NCBI GenBank assembly: GCA_017523325.1
Contig: JAFWWO010000046.1
Coordinates: 1-64,000 of the forward strand
DNA length: 64,000 nt
Direction: 5' to 3'
DNA from: Anaerotignum sp.
Lineage (GTDB): Bacteria; Bacillota; Clostridia; Lachnospirales; Anaerotignaceae
Shown one piece after another: positions 34,854-43,345 of this stretch (position 1 is the first letter of the stretch; each line of letters starts with the position of its first letter). The position numbers and the translations under genes are program-made. The notes beneath the pieces were generated by a model. It was not told the origin of the DNA. It did not search any database and saw only the letters and a program-made list of their open reading frames with translations.

Positions 34854-35582
34854 TTATTCAGCTACTGCCTCTTCTGCTGCGGGTTCTTCTGTGGCCTGTT
34901 CGCCCTGCTTGGACTCCAGAACAGCGTCTGCCACCTTAGAAGCAATCAGTTTTACGGCACGAATTGCATCGTCGTTACCGGGAATAACATAATCAATTTC
35001 ATCGGGATCGCAGTTTGTATCTACGATAGCCACAATGGGAATACCCAGTGTATGCGCTTCCTGCACAGCGATTTTTTCTTTTCTTGTATCCACAACAAAC
35101 ATCATATCAGGCACTTTTTTCATGTTTTTGATGCCGCCCAAGTTTTTCTCCAGCTTCTCCATTTCGTGCATCAGCTTTGCAACCTCTTTTTTGGGCAGAA
35201 CTTCAAAAATACCGTCAGCCTGCATTTTTTCCAGTTCTTTTAATCTTGCAATTCTGGTTTTGATGGTGTTGAAGTTTGTCAGCATACCACCCAACCATCT
35301 CTGGTTTACATAGTACATACCGCATCTTTCTGCTTCTTCCTTGATGCATTCCTGGGCCTGCTTCTTTGTGCCAACGAAAAGAATTTCGCCGCCATCTGCG
35401 ATGCAGTTACAGATTTCTGCATAAGCATCATCAACCTTTTTCACTGTCTTTTGCAGGTCGATGATATAGATGCCGTTTCTTTCTGCGAAGATGTATTCCG
35501 CCATTTTAGGGTTCCATCTTCTTGTCTGGTGGCCAAAATGCACACCTGCTTCTAACAACTGTTTCATTGAAATTACGCTCAT
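34854..35582 (-). CDS. rpsB: 30S ribosomal protein S2
   Basis: RpsB, 242 residues, is a standard S2 of the small subunit head. It begins [20 protein letters not shown] and includes the RNA-binding [10 protein letters not shown] and the [12 protein letters not shown] motif. The C-terminus ends in an Ala/Glu-rich tail. The start has AGGAGGTG. It has its own promoter (35689-35717) and a folded leader, and forms an operon with tsf. The pyrH-frr genes that usually follow are elsewhere in the window. Confidence 0.98.
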   Translation of the reverse strand: MSVISMKQLLEAGVHFGHQTRRWNPKMAEYIFAERNGIYIIDLQKTVKKVDDAYAEICNCIADGGEILFVGTKKQAQECIKEEAERCGMYYVNQRWLGGMLTNFNTIKTRIARLKELEKMQADGIFEVLPKKEVAKLMHEMEKLEKNLGGIKNMKKVPDMMFVVDTRKEKIAVQEAHTLGIPIVAIVDTNCDPDEIDYVIPGNDDAIRAVKLIASKVADAVLESKQGEQATEEPAAEEAVAE

Positions 35583-35682
35583 AGCGCACCTCCTATTGGT
35601 TTGTCCTCCGCATCTTCCCGCAGGAAACCGATTCCATCGGCACCAAACCTACGGCAACAAATGCGTGTGTTATGATTTATAC
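35583..35682 (-). promoter_or_regulatory. Structured rpsB leader
   Basis: About 100 nt between the start site and rpsB fold into an outer stem CCGTAGG/CCTGCGG (35648-35654 with 35618-35624) closing an inner hairpin CCGAT-GGA-ATCGG (35628-35640). GGTTTG (35644-35649) can instead pair with CAAACC (35598-35603), which lies next to the ribosome binding site. Such alternatives are typical of ribosomal protein autoregulatory leaders; binding by S2 is an inference. Confidence 0.45.
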
Positions 35683-35688
35683 CAAATT

Positions 35689-35717
35689 ACTTTACCACAT
35701 TTTCCTGCATTATGCAA
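35689..35717 (-). promoter_or_regulatory. Sigma-A promoter of rpsB-tsf
   Basis: TTGCAT (35712-35717), 17 nt, TAAAGT (35689-35694) on the minus strand. An alternative -10 (TATAAA, 35676-35681) lies just downstream. Confidence 0.5.
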
Positions 35718-35778
35718 GAATGTTTTGAATATAATCCTGATTTTTATAAAAAATTCCACCGAATCCTGCGCTTTCCGC

Positions 35779-35807
35779 AAAAAAACAGTGCGGGAAATCC
35801 CGCACTG
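35779..35807 (-). terminator. Terminator after the giant surface protein gene
   Basis: CAGTGCGGG and CCCGCACTG form a perfect 9-bp stem with a 4-nt loop, followed by seven T on the minus strand (35779-35785). It follows the stop codon by 28 nt. Confidence 0.9.
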
Positions 35808-35835
35808 CTTCATTGTTTACGCATAAAAGCAATTT

Positions 35836-38800
35836 TTATGCTTCTTCTGCTTTTTCTGCTTTCTCTGCATTTGCAGCAGCTTCTTCTTTCATTGCTTTCA
35901 ATTCATCCACTGCATCCTTTGTTACAATAACCCTCTTATTGGTATTATCCCAAACGATGCAATCATCGGAAATACCGAATGCATTGAACATTGCTCTGAA
36001 AGGAAGGAATGTTCTGCCATCCTTAATTACAGGTGTCGTATCAATAACGGTTCTTACGCCGTTTACGATTACTACATTTACGCCAATCTGAACAACAATC
36101 GTCTTACCGTCAGGTCTGCGTACTGTTGCAGTCTTTGTTGCGTCATCCCATGTGATGTCGCTGTTATCGATGGACAGTGCATGAGCAAATGCTCTCAAAG
36201 GAAGCATTGTTCTGCCGTTCATATCGATATAAGGTGCAACGTCTGTGTAATATTCGGAGCCATCTACTGTGTATCCTCTGCTGCCAATAGTGAATGTAAC
36301 GAATGCATCTACATTTACATCTACATCATCTGCACCTTTCACCAAAAGTTCAGACTTATAGTTGCCGTCAGTTGCATTATTACCCAAATCATAAACAGCC
36401 GTCAAAACATATTTGCCGGGTTCCAGATCGGCCAGCTTATCGCCTGCATCCAGTTTCCAATCACCTTTTGCATCTACTTTTGCTTTGCCAATCAGTGTAC
36501 CCTTGTTATTTGTCATACTGCTTGCATCTTTGCCGTATACAAGGATTTCTTTATTGCTCTGTGCTGTACCGGTCAGCGTTGTTGTTCCTTCCTTAACAGC
36601 CTTTTCGTTGACAACAATCGCTTTTGTCTTCGGTTTATAGCTACTACCGCCACCGCTGCTGCTGCCACCGTTGCTGCTCGGTTTGGGAACATTAAAGGTG
36701 GATGTCACAGTATACAGATTTTCACCATCGGTAGTGATATCTTCATAGGTTGCTGTAATCACATGCTGACCCACGGTAAATTCTGTGTTCACACCGTCAC
36801 CAAATGTTACGCTCCACTTACCGTCAGCATCTACATACATTTCGGAAGGGCTCAACAGTTGGCTGTTGTACTGCGCACCTTCGCCGATTCTTACCCAAAT
36901 CTTTTCGCCGGGCTGACCTGTACCAGTAATGGTCAACTGTTTTGTGCCATTTGCAACAGTAGCGCCGTTCTTCGGATAAGTAATGACGATAGGAGCTGCA
37001 TTTTCGTTCTCCATTGTGGTAATCTTGATTGTTTCGGATACAGATTCAGATGCGTTATCCGCTCTGTCAACCTGTCTGAATGTAACTTCTTTGCCCAGTT
37101 CTTTTCTGATGCCGGATTCCAGACCAAGTGTTGCTTTCTTAACTGACCATGCACCGCCATCGTTTGTTACCTCTTCAGGTGCAACTGTTGTCCATGTATC
37201 GCCGCCATCGAAGGAATACTGCAACTCATAATTGATGGGTTCGCCATCTGTGTAAGCCAGCAAGCCTTCTCCTGTGATTGTTTCATCTCTATCATAGATA
37301 GGATTTACTGTCACAGCTTCGGGAGCCTGATTATCAATTACCAAGTTTACAATCGCTTCACCAATTACGCCTTCCTTACCGGAATTTTCCAAATTGGTAT
37401 AAACAATCTTGAACTGGTAGTTGTTTTCCGGTTCCTCTTTGCTCAGTGCACCGATATTCAAATCTACGCTCCAAGCATTGCCGGATACTGTCCATTCTTT
37501 TACGCCCGTGATTACGGAGTCAGCATTTACGTTCTTACCCTTATCAAAGAAAACAAAGCTTACTTTAACGTTCTCGTTTGCAGCTTCGCCTTTTACGCTA
37601 AGAGTATTTATTCTGTCGCGGTTTACATAGTAAGTGTCAACGCCATTTACTACATACTTTGTCAAACCGCCAACATAAGTAATCTTCAGTTCATCAACCG
37701 TACCGATAGCGGGATCGCCGGGATCGCTCTCCTCTGCTTCTTTTACTGTAAACTTATTGGAAGCTTCAGATTCATTGCCCGCCATATCGGTTTCGGTCAC
37801 ATAAATTTCTGTGCCTGCCTTCTGCTGAGGAATCTTAATAGTCCATACATTGTCCTCAAGCGTCATATCTGTTTCGGGAACAGCGATATCTGTGCCGTCA
37901 ACATAAACCTTGATTGCGCCCTTATCGCCTTCCGCAGCCCATTTATAAGGCATTTCATTGCTTGTTACCTTCAGCACTGTTGTTCTGTTGGAAACAAACT
38001 CGTTATCGATTGCAGGAGCCTTGGGCGCTGTGGAATCGGGATAAATATATGTGGTGTTGCTATCCAGCTTATTATCCGTTACCGTTTCGCCTTCTTCAAC
38101 AAATCTTGCTACAACTGCAACCTTTGTGCCTTCAATAACCGGAGGTGTCTTACCGGAGTCGCTCAGCGCTTTAATCAATTCTATTTCGGAATTGCTTGCG
38201 CCTTCGCCACCAAATGTTACTGTCCATTTCTTATCATCATTTACAGTTGCTCGTTTCACGAAATAATCCATGAAATCTACCTGAATTGCAACGTCAATTT
38301 CATCTGTTTTCTGTGCAGTTGTAGTGCCTGTAAATTTGATTGCGTTATTTACGATTGTATTGATGAAAGGATTGTCCAAATCATCAATCGCAATGTCGTA
38401 TTCCTGAACAGATGCAGTTTCTACCTTAACCGTGTTGGAAGGATCGGAAACGTGACCTGCTTCATCTGTTACAACCGCATATACTTCATCCCCTGCACTC
38501 AGATAACCATCAGCGGAAATATCCACTGTCCATGTGCCATCATCTGCAACTGTTACAGTATATGTGCCCTTCGGTGTGGTAAGCGTCAGTTCCATACCTG
38601 CTTCTGCTGTACCATAGATAGCTGTGGATTTGGTTGTTACCTTGCCATCAACATTGTTACCGTCTACCACGGAGCCTGTGATTACAGGAGCATCGGGTGT
38701 TACAGTATCAATAGTAATGGTTGTGGTATCTTGTGTATATTTTCCTTCTTCAATTTCAGGCCGTTCGTCCAAAAGTCTTGCAGTTACGGTATATGCACCG

Positions 38801-41800
38801 TCATCCAAGCCTTTGAAAAGTGTTTTATTGTACTCCCATGTTGCTTTCCATGTGCCATCAGTACCTACTGCAACCGCCTGAGCGGGCAGAGCAAGTTCGC
38901 CCATTTCAAACAGCACTTCTACTTGCATTCCGCTGTAAACTTCTGTTGTTGTACCTTCGATTACAATATCCTTTTCATCCAGGACTGCATCGATTACCAT
39001 GTCATCATCTGCGGAAGTCTTTGTGATTTCCACTGCGATTGCAGGGTCATACTTCACATCGATGGAAAGAGGCACTTCAGATTCTTTGCCTGCTTTATCC
39101 ACTTCTGCTACTTTGATTTCGGAACCATAGGTAATGTAGCTATCCTTATCAAATTCAGGCAGAGTGATTATCCACTGGTTTGCTTTTGCTTCGTCGTCGC
39201 TTACTACCGGTTCTACTGTAACGCCTGTAAGTTCTACATCGTTTACATAAACCTTAGCGGTTGCTGCATAGCCGCCCATTTTTACTGTAATTTCTTTCGT
39301 TCTGTTGGTCACTTCCGTAGGTTCTACCAATTCGGGTGTACCGGGCAGTTCTTCAACCACTTCTACTGTAATCTCAGCAGACAAATCTGCATAAGCGGGA
39401 TCTGCATAAGAGATCTTCACTGTATATACACCATTTTCCAGCGTTGCCATAGAACCAAACAAATCGCTTACCTTTACAGTCTGTTCTGTTTTATCAACAC
39501 CTTCAAAATGCACTTCATTACCTTCAGGTGTTGTTACTGTTGCTTTCAGAGGCAGAATGGTATCATCTGCTTCTGTTACAGTGTACTTGAATTCAGATGC
39601 ATTTTTGCGATAAATAAACTGTTCTTCAGGTGTTGCCTTAATCTGTGCAACATCTTCTCTCTTCAATACCTTTGCCGTAATGGGTGCAGACTCATTACCT
39701 GCCAAATCGGTGATAGTAACTTCGATAGGTGTATCTACAAAATATTTGTCGATCTCAAACTCTACTTCGCCGTCAAAATTGTCATCTTTCACTGCTTCGT
39801 AAGTCTTATCGCCGATTTTCAGTACAACTGTTGCGCCTTCATCGCCTTCAGCCAGTGTCAGAGTTACCTTTGTGGTATTATCGAAAATCTGATCCAAGCC
39901 TCCAATTTCAGTCGGCGCTTTTGTATCCACAACGATAACTTTCGTTGCTGTCAGCTCAAGTTCCTCATCTTGATATGCAGGATCTGCATATTCTACTTTG
40001 ATGGTGTATTCGCCACCTTGGTAGATCCCACCAGCTATGCCATATTCATTAGCCTTAATTGTGAAGTCCTTATCAGCAACGGCATCTTTTACCTTTTTAT
40101 CTCCTACCCAAACGTTTACCTTTGCATCTTCTTCATATGTCGCTGTAAACGTCAGTTCTGTGTTAACTTTTGTGTAAGCCTTGCCGGTAAGAGTGTTTAC
40201 ACCGTAAGATTCAGGTGTTGTTATCTCAATCGGCGCCACTTTGCTGGGTTTCACTTTATTACCTGTGAATTCTTTGCTATTGCCTGCCAAATCGGTTACA
40301 ACAGCAGTAATTTCTGTACCAACGGGATGTTTTTCAATATCAAACTCTACCACGCCGTCAAAATCGTCATCTTTCACTGCTTCGTAAGTCTTGTCGCCGA
40401 TTGTCAGTGTAACTGTTGCGCCATAATCGCCTTCATCCAGTGTCAATGTTACCTTTCCGGCAACATCATAGATTTCATCCAGACCTGCGATGTTTTCAGG
40501 TGCTGTTAAATCCACAACAATAATTACTTCCGCCGCCAGTTCCTCATATGCAGATTCTACATATTCCACTTTAACGGTATGCTCACCTGCATCAAAGGAT
40601 GCTTTGTCGAAAGCACTGGCAGGAACTGTGATAACAGTTTTGCCTTCCTCATCTACTGCTATCTGCAGGCCATCGTCCTTTACTTCCTTGCCGTCTACAA
40701 GCACCTTGATTTGTCTGCTTGTTTCGTAGTCTACTTCAAATGTAAATTTTCCTTTTACGTTAGTATAGAATATGTTTGTATCGTCATATTGAGCCGCATC
40801 AACAGGTGTAATAGTAATTTCTTTCACTTCGCCGGGCAATACTTCATAGTCTTCGCCTTCATCATTGACAGTGAATGTCGTGCTATTGCCTGCTAAATCG
40901 GTTACTGTAACGCTCACTTTTGTGCCGGCAGGATATGTTTTGCCAAAAGCAAAAGTTACCTTGCCGTCAAAATCATCATCTACTCCAGTAAATGTATCAA
41001 ATGTATCTGTATCTTCTTCGCCGATTGTCAGTTTAACTGTTGCACCCTCATCGCCTGCATTCAGTTCCAGAGTTGCGCTTTCGGAGGTATTCACGATGGT
41101 ATCCAGACCGCCGATGGACGCAGGTGCTGTCATATCCAGCACAATCGTCAAAGTAGCTTTTTGTGTGTAAGCAGAATCAGCATATGTCACTGTTGCAACA
41201 TATGTTCCTTCCTCAAATCCGGCTGAGCCATAGATGCTGCAAGGAATTTCAACAGTAGGTCCGCTTGTAACGCCGGGAACCTCTTCTATATTTCCGTATG
41301 CATCCGTCAATTCTACTTTTATTTCCTTGCCTTCTGCATGTGTTACATCAAAAACAAATTCGTTCTTATTGTTGGTGTATACCACACCGTCTTTATCTTT
41401 ACCGTACTCTTCCTTCGGTGTGATTTGAATGTCATCAATCTCACCAACTTCAACCATAAATTCGCACTCAGCAGTTTTACCGGTATAAACATTTAACACT
41501 TTAACTGTTGCTTTACCGGCTCTGCCTGATACATAATCCAGAGGTACTTTCCACTTGCCGTCAGCGCCAACCTCAGTTGTTTCTTCGCCTCCATCTGCAA
41601 ATGTAACGGTAATTTCACCGTCAATATCGCCGGAAGTACCGGTAACCGCAGCACCGTCTATATCCATGTAAAATGTGTCCTCATCGGTTTTTACATCTGC
41701 TGTATTCTTTACAACCATTTTAACGGAGGTGAAAGCTTCTATGAAACCATCATATGTTACGGTTACATCATACTCACCGTCTGCTGCGAATGTTACATCA

Positions 41801-42861
41801 TCGATTACAGCCTTATTGGAAGCATCTACCGGAAATTTCTTTGAAGCACCGTCCTCATTGGTAACTTTAACTGTCTTAGGCGGCAATACGCCTCCGTTAT
41901 CGCTCACTTCCACTACAATCGGCATATTTCGATTTACATAGAATTTGCCATCGCTTGCAGCAATATTTCCGCCGATTTTATCAATCAAAGGTGCATCTTC
42001 GGGGTCAGCAAATGTAACAGTCGCCACATTGGAAATAACGCCTTTGCCGCCGCTGTTCAGTTTGCCGTCGCCGATTATGTTCTTCACGGGAACTGCTCTT
42101 TCCACGTCGTCACCGATGATGGTATCAAACAACTGCAGGCAAGCAAATGCCTTTTCTCCGCTTTGCGCCTTGTAGGATGTTGTAACAGAGCCGCTTGTTG
42201 TAAATTTTTTTCCAAATTTGAGGCTATAACCGGCATCTGTTTCGCCCTTTACCCAAAGAGACAACGTGCCATATGTGTCTTCAGGAACGTCATACTCAAT
42301 TACATAGCCTTCTCCCGCTGTGGCTTTTGTAATCTCGGGAGCAGTATAATCCATAGGCTGAACCACTACAAATTCAGCTTTTGTTTTCTCGAAAATCGCT
42401 TTGTAACCTTCCTCAAAATCGGTAGCAAAATCGGAACCACCTTTGACATATGCCGCAACAGTATATTTACCTGTTTCTAACTTACTAAAGTCATATTTGC
42501 TACTGTTGTAGTTCTCGCCGAGCTGAAACGTTACTTCCCCACCAGCCAAAATGTTTGCCGAATTCTTATGGCCAAGCTCTCTTATTTCCTCGTCATCCTT
42601 ATCCAATACACCTACACTCACTCTAGCGGTTCTCGGCGTATCATCTCCAACATAACCTGCTGCACCGTCTGCTTCATAGGTCCCTGAAAGAAGATGATAA
42701 GTTAATTCGCCTTTATAGGCCGACTCGTCATCCCAAGCCCACTCAGTATCAGTAGAATGAACAATCACAGCAGGGCTTTCCGCCATAACAGGAACAGAAA
42801 GTCCCAGTACCATGGCAAGAGAAAGTGCACCAGAAAGCAATTTTCTCGCTTTATACTTCAT
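35836..42861 (-). CDS. Giant secreted multi-domain Ig-like repeat protein
   Basis: A 2341-residue secreted protein. A signal peptide (KLLSGALSLAMVLGLSVPVMA) is followed by a chain of beta-rich Ig-like domains. Three repeats of about 200 residues at 480-1073, with a fourth partial copy, contain ITPxxxY...YTN, TAPxxIxGLDxI, VTLTLxEGDxGATV, FDGxVxF and VTDLAGNS. Other Ig-like units of the DxTAPxAPxI type lie near 1387 and 1614. A Gly/Ser linker (about 2070) leads to a further small domain. A C-terminal copper-amine-oxidase N-terminal-like domain (two LPLRAF/LPFRAM motifs, about 2187-2324) ends in an Ala/Glu-rich tail. No LPXTG or SLH motif is present, so anchoring may be by the C-terminal domain. 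The protein is highly acidic. It is probably an adhesin or surface-layer-like component; no catalytic motif is seen. The ATG at 42861 follows AAGGAGGG. Confidence 0.92.
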   Translation of the reverse strand: MKYKARKLLSGALSLAMVLGLSVPVMAESPAVIVHSTDTEWAWDDESAYKGELTYHLLSGTYEADGAAGYVGDDTPRTARVSVGVLDKDDEEIRELGHKNSANILAGGEVTFQLGENYNSSKYDFSKLETGKYTVAAYVKGGSDFATDFEEGYKAIFEKTKAEFVVVQPMDYTAPEITKATAGEGYVIEYDVPEDTYGTLSLWVKGETDAGYSLKFGKKFTTSGSVTTSYKAQSGEKAFACLQLFDTIIGDDVERAVPVKNIIGDGKLNSGGKGVISNVATVTFADPEDAPLIDKIGGNIAASDGKFYVNRNMPIVVEVSDNGGVLPPKTVKVTNEDGASKKFPVDASNKAVIDDVTFAADGEYDVTVTYDGFIEAFTSVKMVVKNTADVKTDEDTFYMDIDGAAVTGTSGDIDGEITVTFADGGEETTEVGADGKWKVPLDYVSGRAGKATVKVLNVYTGKTAECEFMVEVGEIDDIQITPKEEYGKDKDGVVYTNNKNEFVFDVTHAEGKEIKVELTDAYGNIEEVPGVTSGPTVEIPCSIYGSAGFEEGTYVATVTYADSAYTQKATLTIVLDMTAPASIGGLDTIVNTSESATLELNAGDEGATVKLTIGEEDTDTFDTFTGVDDDFDGKVTFAFGKTYPAGTKVSVTVTDLAGNSTTFTVNDEGEDYEVLPGEVKEITITPVDAAQYDDTNIFYTNVKGKFTFEVDYETSRQIKVLVDGKEVKDDGLQIAVDEEGKTVITVPASAFDKASFDAGEHTVKVEYVESAYEELAAEVIIVVDLTAPENIAGLDEIYDVAGKVTLTLDEGDYGATVTLTIGDKTYEAVKDDDFDGVVEFDIEKHPVGTEITAVVTDLAGNSKEFTGNKVKPSKVAPIEITTPESYGVNTLTGKAYTKVNTELTFTATYEEDAKVNVWVGDKKVKDAVADKDFTIKANEYGIAGGIYQGGEYTIKVEYADPAYQDEELELTATKVIVVDTKAPTEIGGLDQIFDNTTKVTLTLAEGDEGATVVLKIGDKTYEAVKDDNFDGEVEFEIDKYFVDTPIEVTITDLAGNESAPITAKVLKREDVAQIKATPEEQFIYRKNASEFKYTVTEADDTILPLKATVTTPEGNEVHFEGVDKTEQTVKVSDLFGSMATLENGVYTVKISYADPAYADLSAEITVEVVEELPGTPELVEPTEVTNRTKEITVKMGGYAATAKVYVNDVELTGVTVEPVVSDDEAKANQWIITLPEFDKDSYITYGSEIKVAEVDKAGKESEVPLSIDVKYDPAIAVEITKTSADDDMVIDAVLDEKDIVIEGTTTEVYSGMQVEVLFEMGELALPAQAVAVGTDGTWKATWEYNKTLFKGLDDGAYTVTARLLDERPEIEEGKYTQDTTTITIDTVTPDAPVITGSVVDGNNVDGKVTTKSTAIYGTAEAGMELTLTTPKGTYTVTVADDGTWTVDISADGYLSAGDEVYAVVTDEAGHVSDPSNTVKVETASVQEYDIAIDDLDNPFINTIVNNAIKFTGTTTAQKTDEIDVAIQVDFMDYFVKRATVNDDKKWTVTFGGEGASNSEIELIKALSDSGKTPPVIEGTKVAVVARFVEEGETVTDNKLDSNTTYIYPDSTAPKAPAIDNEFVSNRTTVLKVTSNEMPYKWAAEGDKGAIKVYVDGTDIAVPETDMTLEDNVWTIKIPQQKAGTEIYVTETDMAGNESEASNKFTVKEAEESDPGDPAIGTVDELKITYVGGLTKYVVNGVDTYYVNRDRINTLSVKGEAANENVKVSFVFFDKGKNVNADSVITGVKEWTVSGNAWSVDLNIGALSKEEPENNYQFKIVYTNLENSGKEGVIGEAIVNLVIDNQAPEAVTVNPIYDRDETITGEGLLAYTDGEPINYELQYSFDGGDTWTTVAPEEVTNDGGAWSVKKATLGLESGIRKELGKEVTFRQVDRADNASESVSETIKITTMENENAAPIVITYPKNGATVANGTKQLTITGTGQPGEKIWVRIGEGAQYNSQLLSPSEMYVDADGKWSVTFGDGVNTEFTVGQHVITATYEDITTDGENLYTVTSTFNVPKPSSNGGSSSGGGSSYKPKTKAIVVNEKAVKEGTTTLTGTAQSNKEILVYGKDASSMTNNKGTLIGKAKVDAKGDWKLDAGDKLADLEPGKYVLTAVYDLGNNATDGNYKSELLVKGADDVDVNVDAFVTFTIGSRGYTVDGSEYYTDVAPYIDMNGRTMLPLRAFAHALSIDNSDITWDDATKTATVRRPDGKTIVVQIGVNVVIVNGVRTVIDTTPVIKDGRTFLPFRAMFNAFGISDDCIVWDNTNKRVIVTKDAVDELKAMKEEAAANAEKAEKAEEA
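39321..41421 (-). repeat. Tandem coding repeats in the giant surface protein
   Basis: Three full units of about 195-204 codons (residues 480-683, 684-878, 879-1073) and a partial fourth (1074 to about 1180). Shared sequence includes VTDLAGNS, GATVxLxIG and, in the last two full units, TYEAVKDDxFDG. The units differ enough that the repeat is old rather than a recent expansion. Confidence 0.75.
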
Positions 42862-42980
42862 AATAATCTTGTCCCTCCTTACTTTAGTTTGAATAGCGTA
42901 CATTCCTTTCGCTATTTCTCGTTATATCAGGATCGGAATTCCGGCAATCCCAATATAAATTTCCCCTCTCTCCTTTCGTT

Positions 42981-43170
42981 AAAAAAATAAGACAATTTAC
43001 AAAAATTGCCATCAGTTTCACCGAAATCGCAGTGATTCCGGCTTTGTTTTGCAAAGTTCTCCTCTTCGGCTATTTGCACAACAACTATGCAACCGCCGAT
43101 ATATCACACCCTTTCAAGAAATAACCGTGAAAACACGTCAGTTTTTGAAAAAAACTGTATATACTATTTC
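42981..43170 (-). promoter_or_regulatory. Riboswitch-like leader ending in a terminator
   Basis: On the minus strand the leader contains in order CAGTTTTT/AAAAACTG (43157-43139), CGTG-TTTT-CACG (43137-43126), a two-tier hairpin TCGGC/GCCGA with TTGCATA/TGTGCAA inside (43099-43066), CTTTG-CAAAA-CAAAG (43056-43042) and TCACTG/CGGTGA (43035-43018). Next comes an intrinsic terminator: GGCAATTT/AAATTGTC (43010-42991) followed by TTATTTTTTT (42990-42981). The gene starts 120 nt further on. A folded domain plus a terminator before the gene is the form of a riboswitch or attenuator. I could not match it to any known class. Confidence 0.6.
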
Positions 43171-43176
43171 ATGGAA

Positions 43177-43207
43177 ATTATACCACATTTACCCCCCGTC
43201 CTGTCAA
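43177..43207 (-). promoter_or_regulatory. Sigma-A promoter of the giant surface protein gene
   Basis: Perfect TTGACA (43202-43207) and perfect TATAAT (43177-43182) with a 19-nt spacer, longer than ideal. The leader to the start codon is about 310 nt. Confidence 0.7.
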
Positions 43208-43248
43208 CTATTTTTGTAAAGTTTTTCTAAAAAATACAAACCAAAAAT

Positions 43249-43278
43249 AAACAGGATATTTTACAAAATATCCTGTTT
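43249..43278 (-). terminator. Terminator after topA
   Basis: AAACAGGATATTTT and AAAATATCCTGTTT form a perfect 14-bp stem with a 2-nt loop, followed by ATTTTT on the minus strand. Confidence 0.9.
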
Positions 43279-43345
43279 ATAAAGCATTGATATAAAAAAT
43301 TTTTATCGTTTTTCATGTCATGAATACAAAAGTTTTTAAGTTTTT

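Noticed and set aside
38452-40509. 685-codon plus-strand open frame opposite the giant surface protein gene
   Set aside because: It is extremely rich in Cys, Phe, Ile and Tyr, as expected for the antisense of an Asp/Glu/Val/Thr-rich repeat protein. It has no ribosome site and no known domain.
42981-43175. Cyclic di-GMP class I riboswitch
   Set aside because: Only a loose CAAAGCC-like match was seen; the conserved core and the paired helices of the class could not be laid out.
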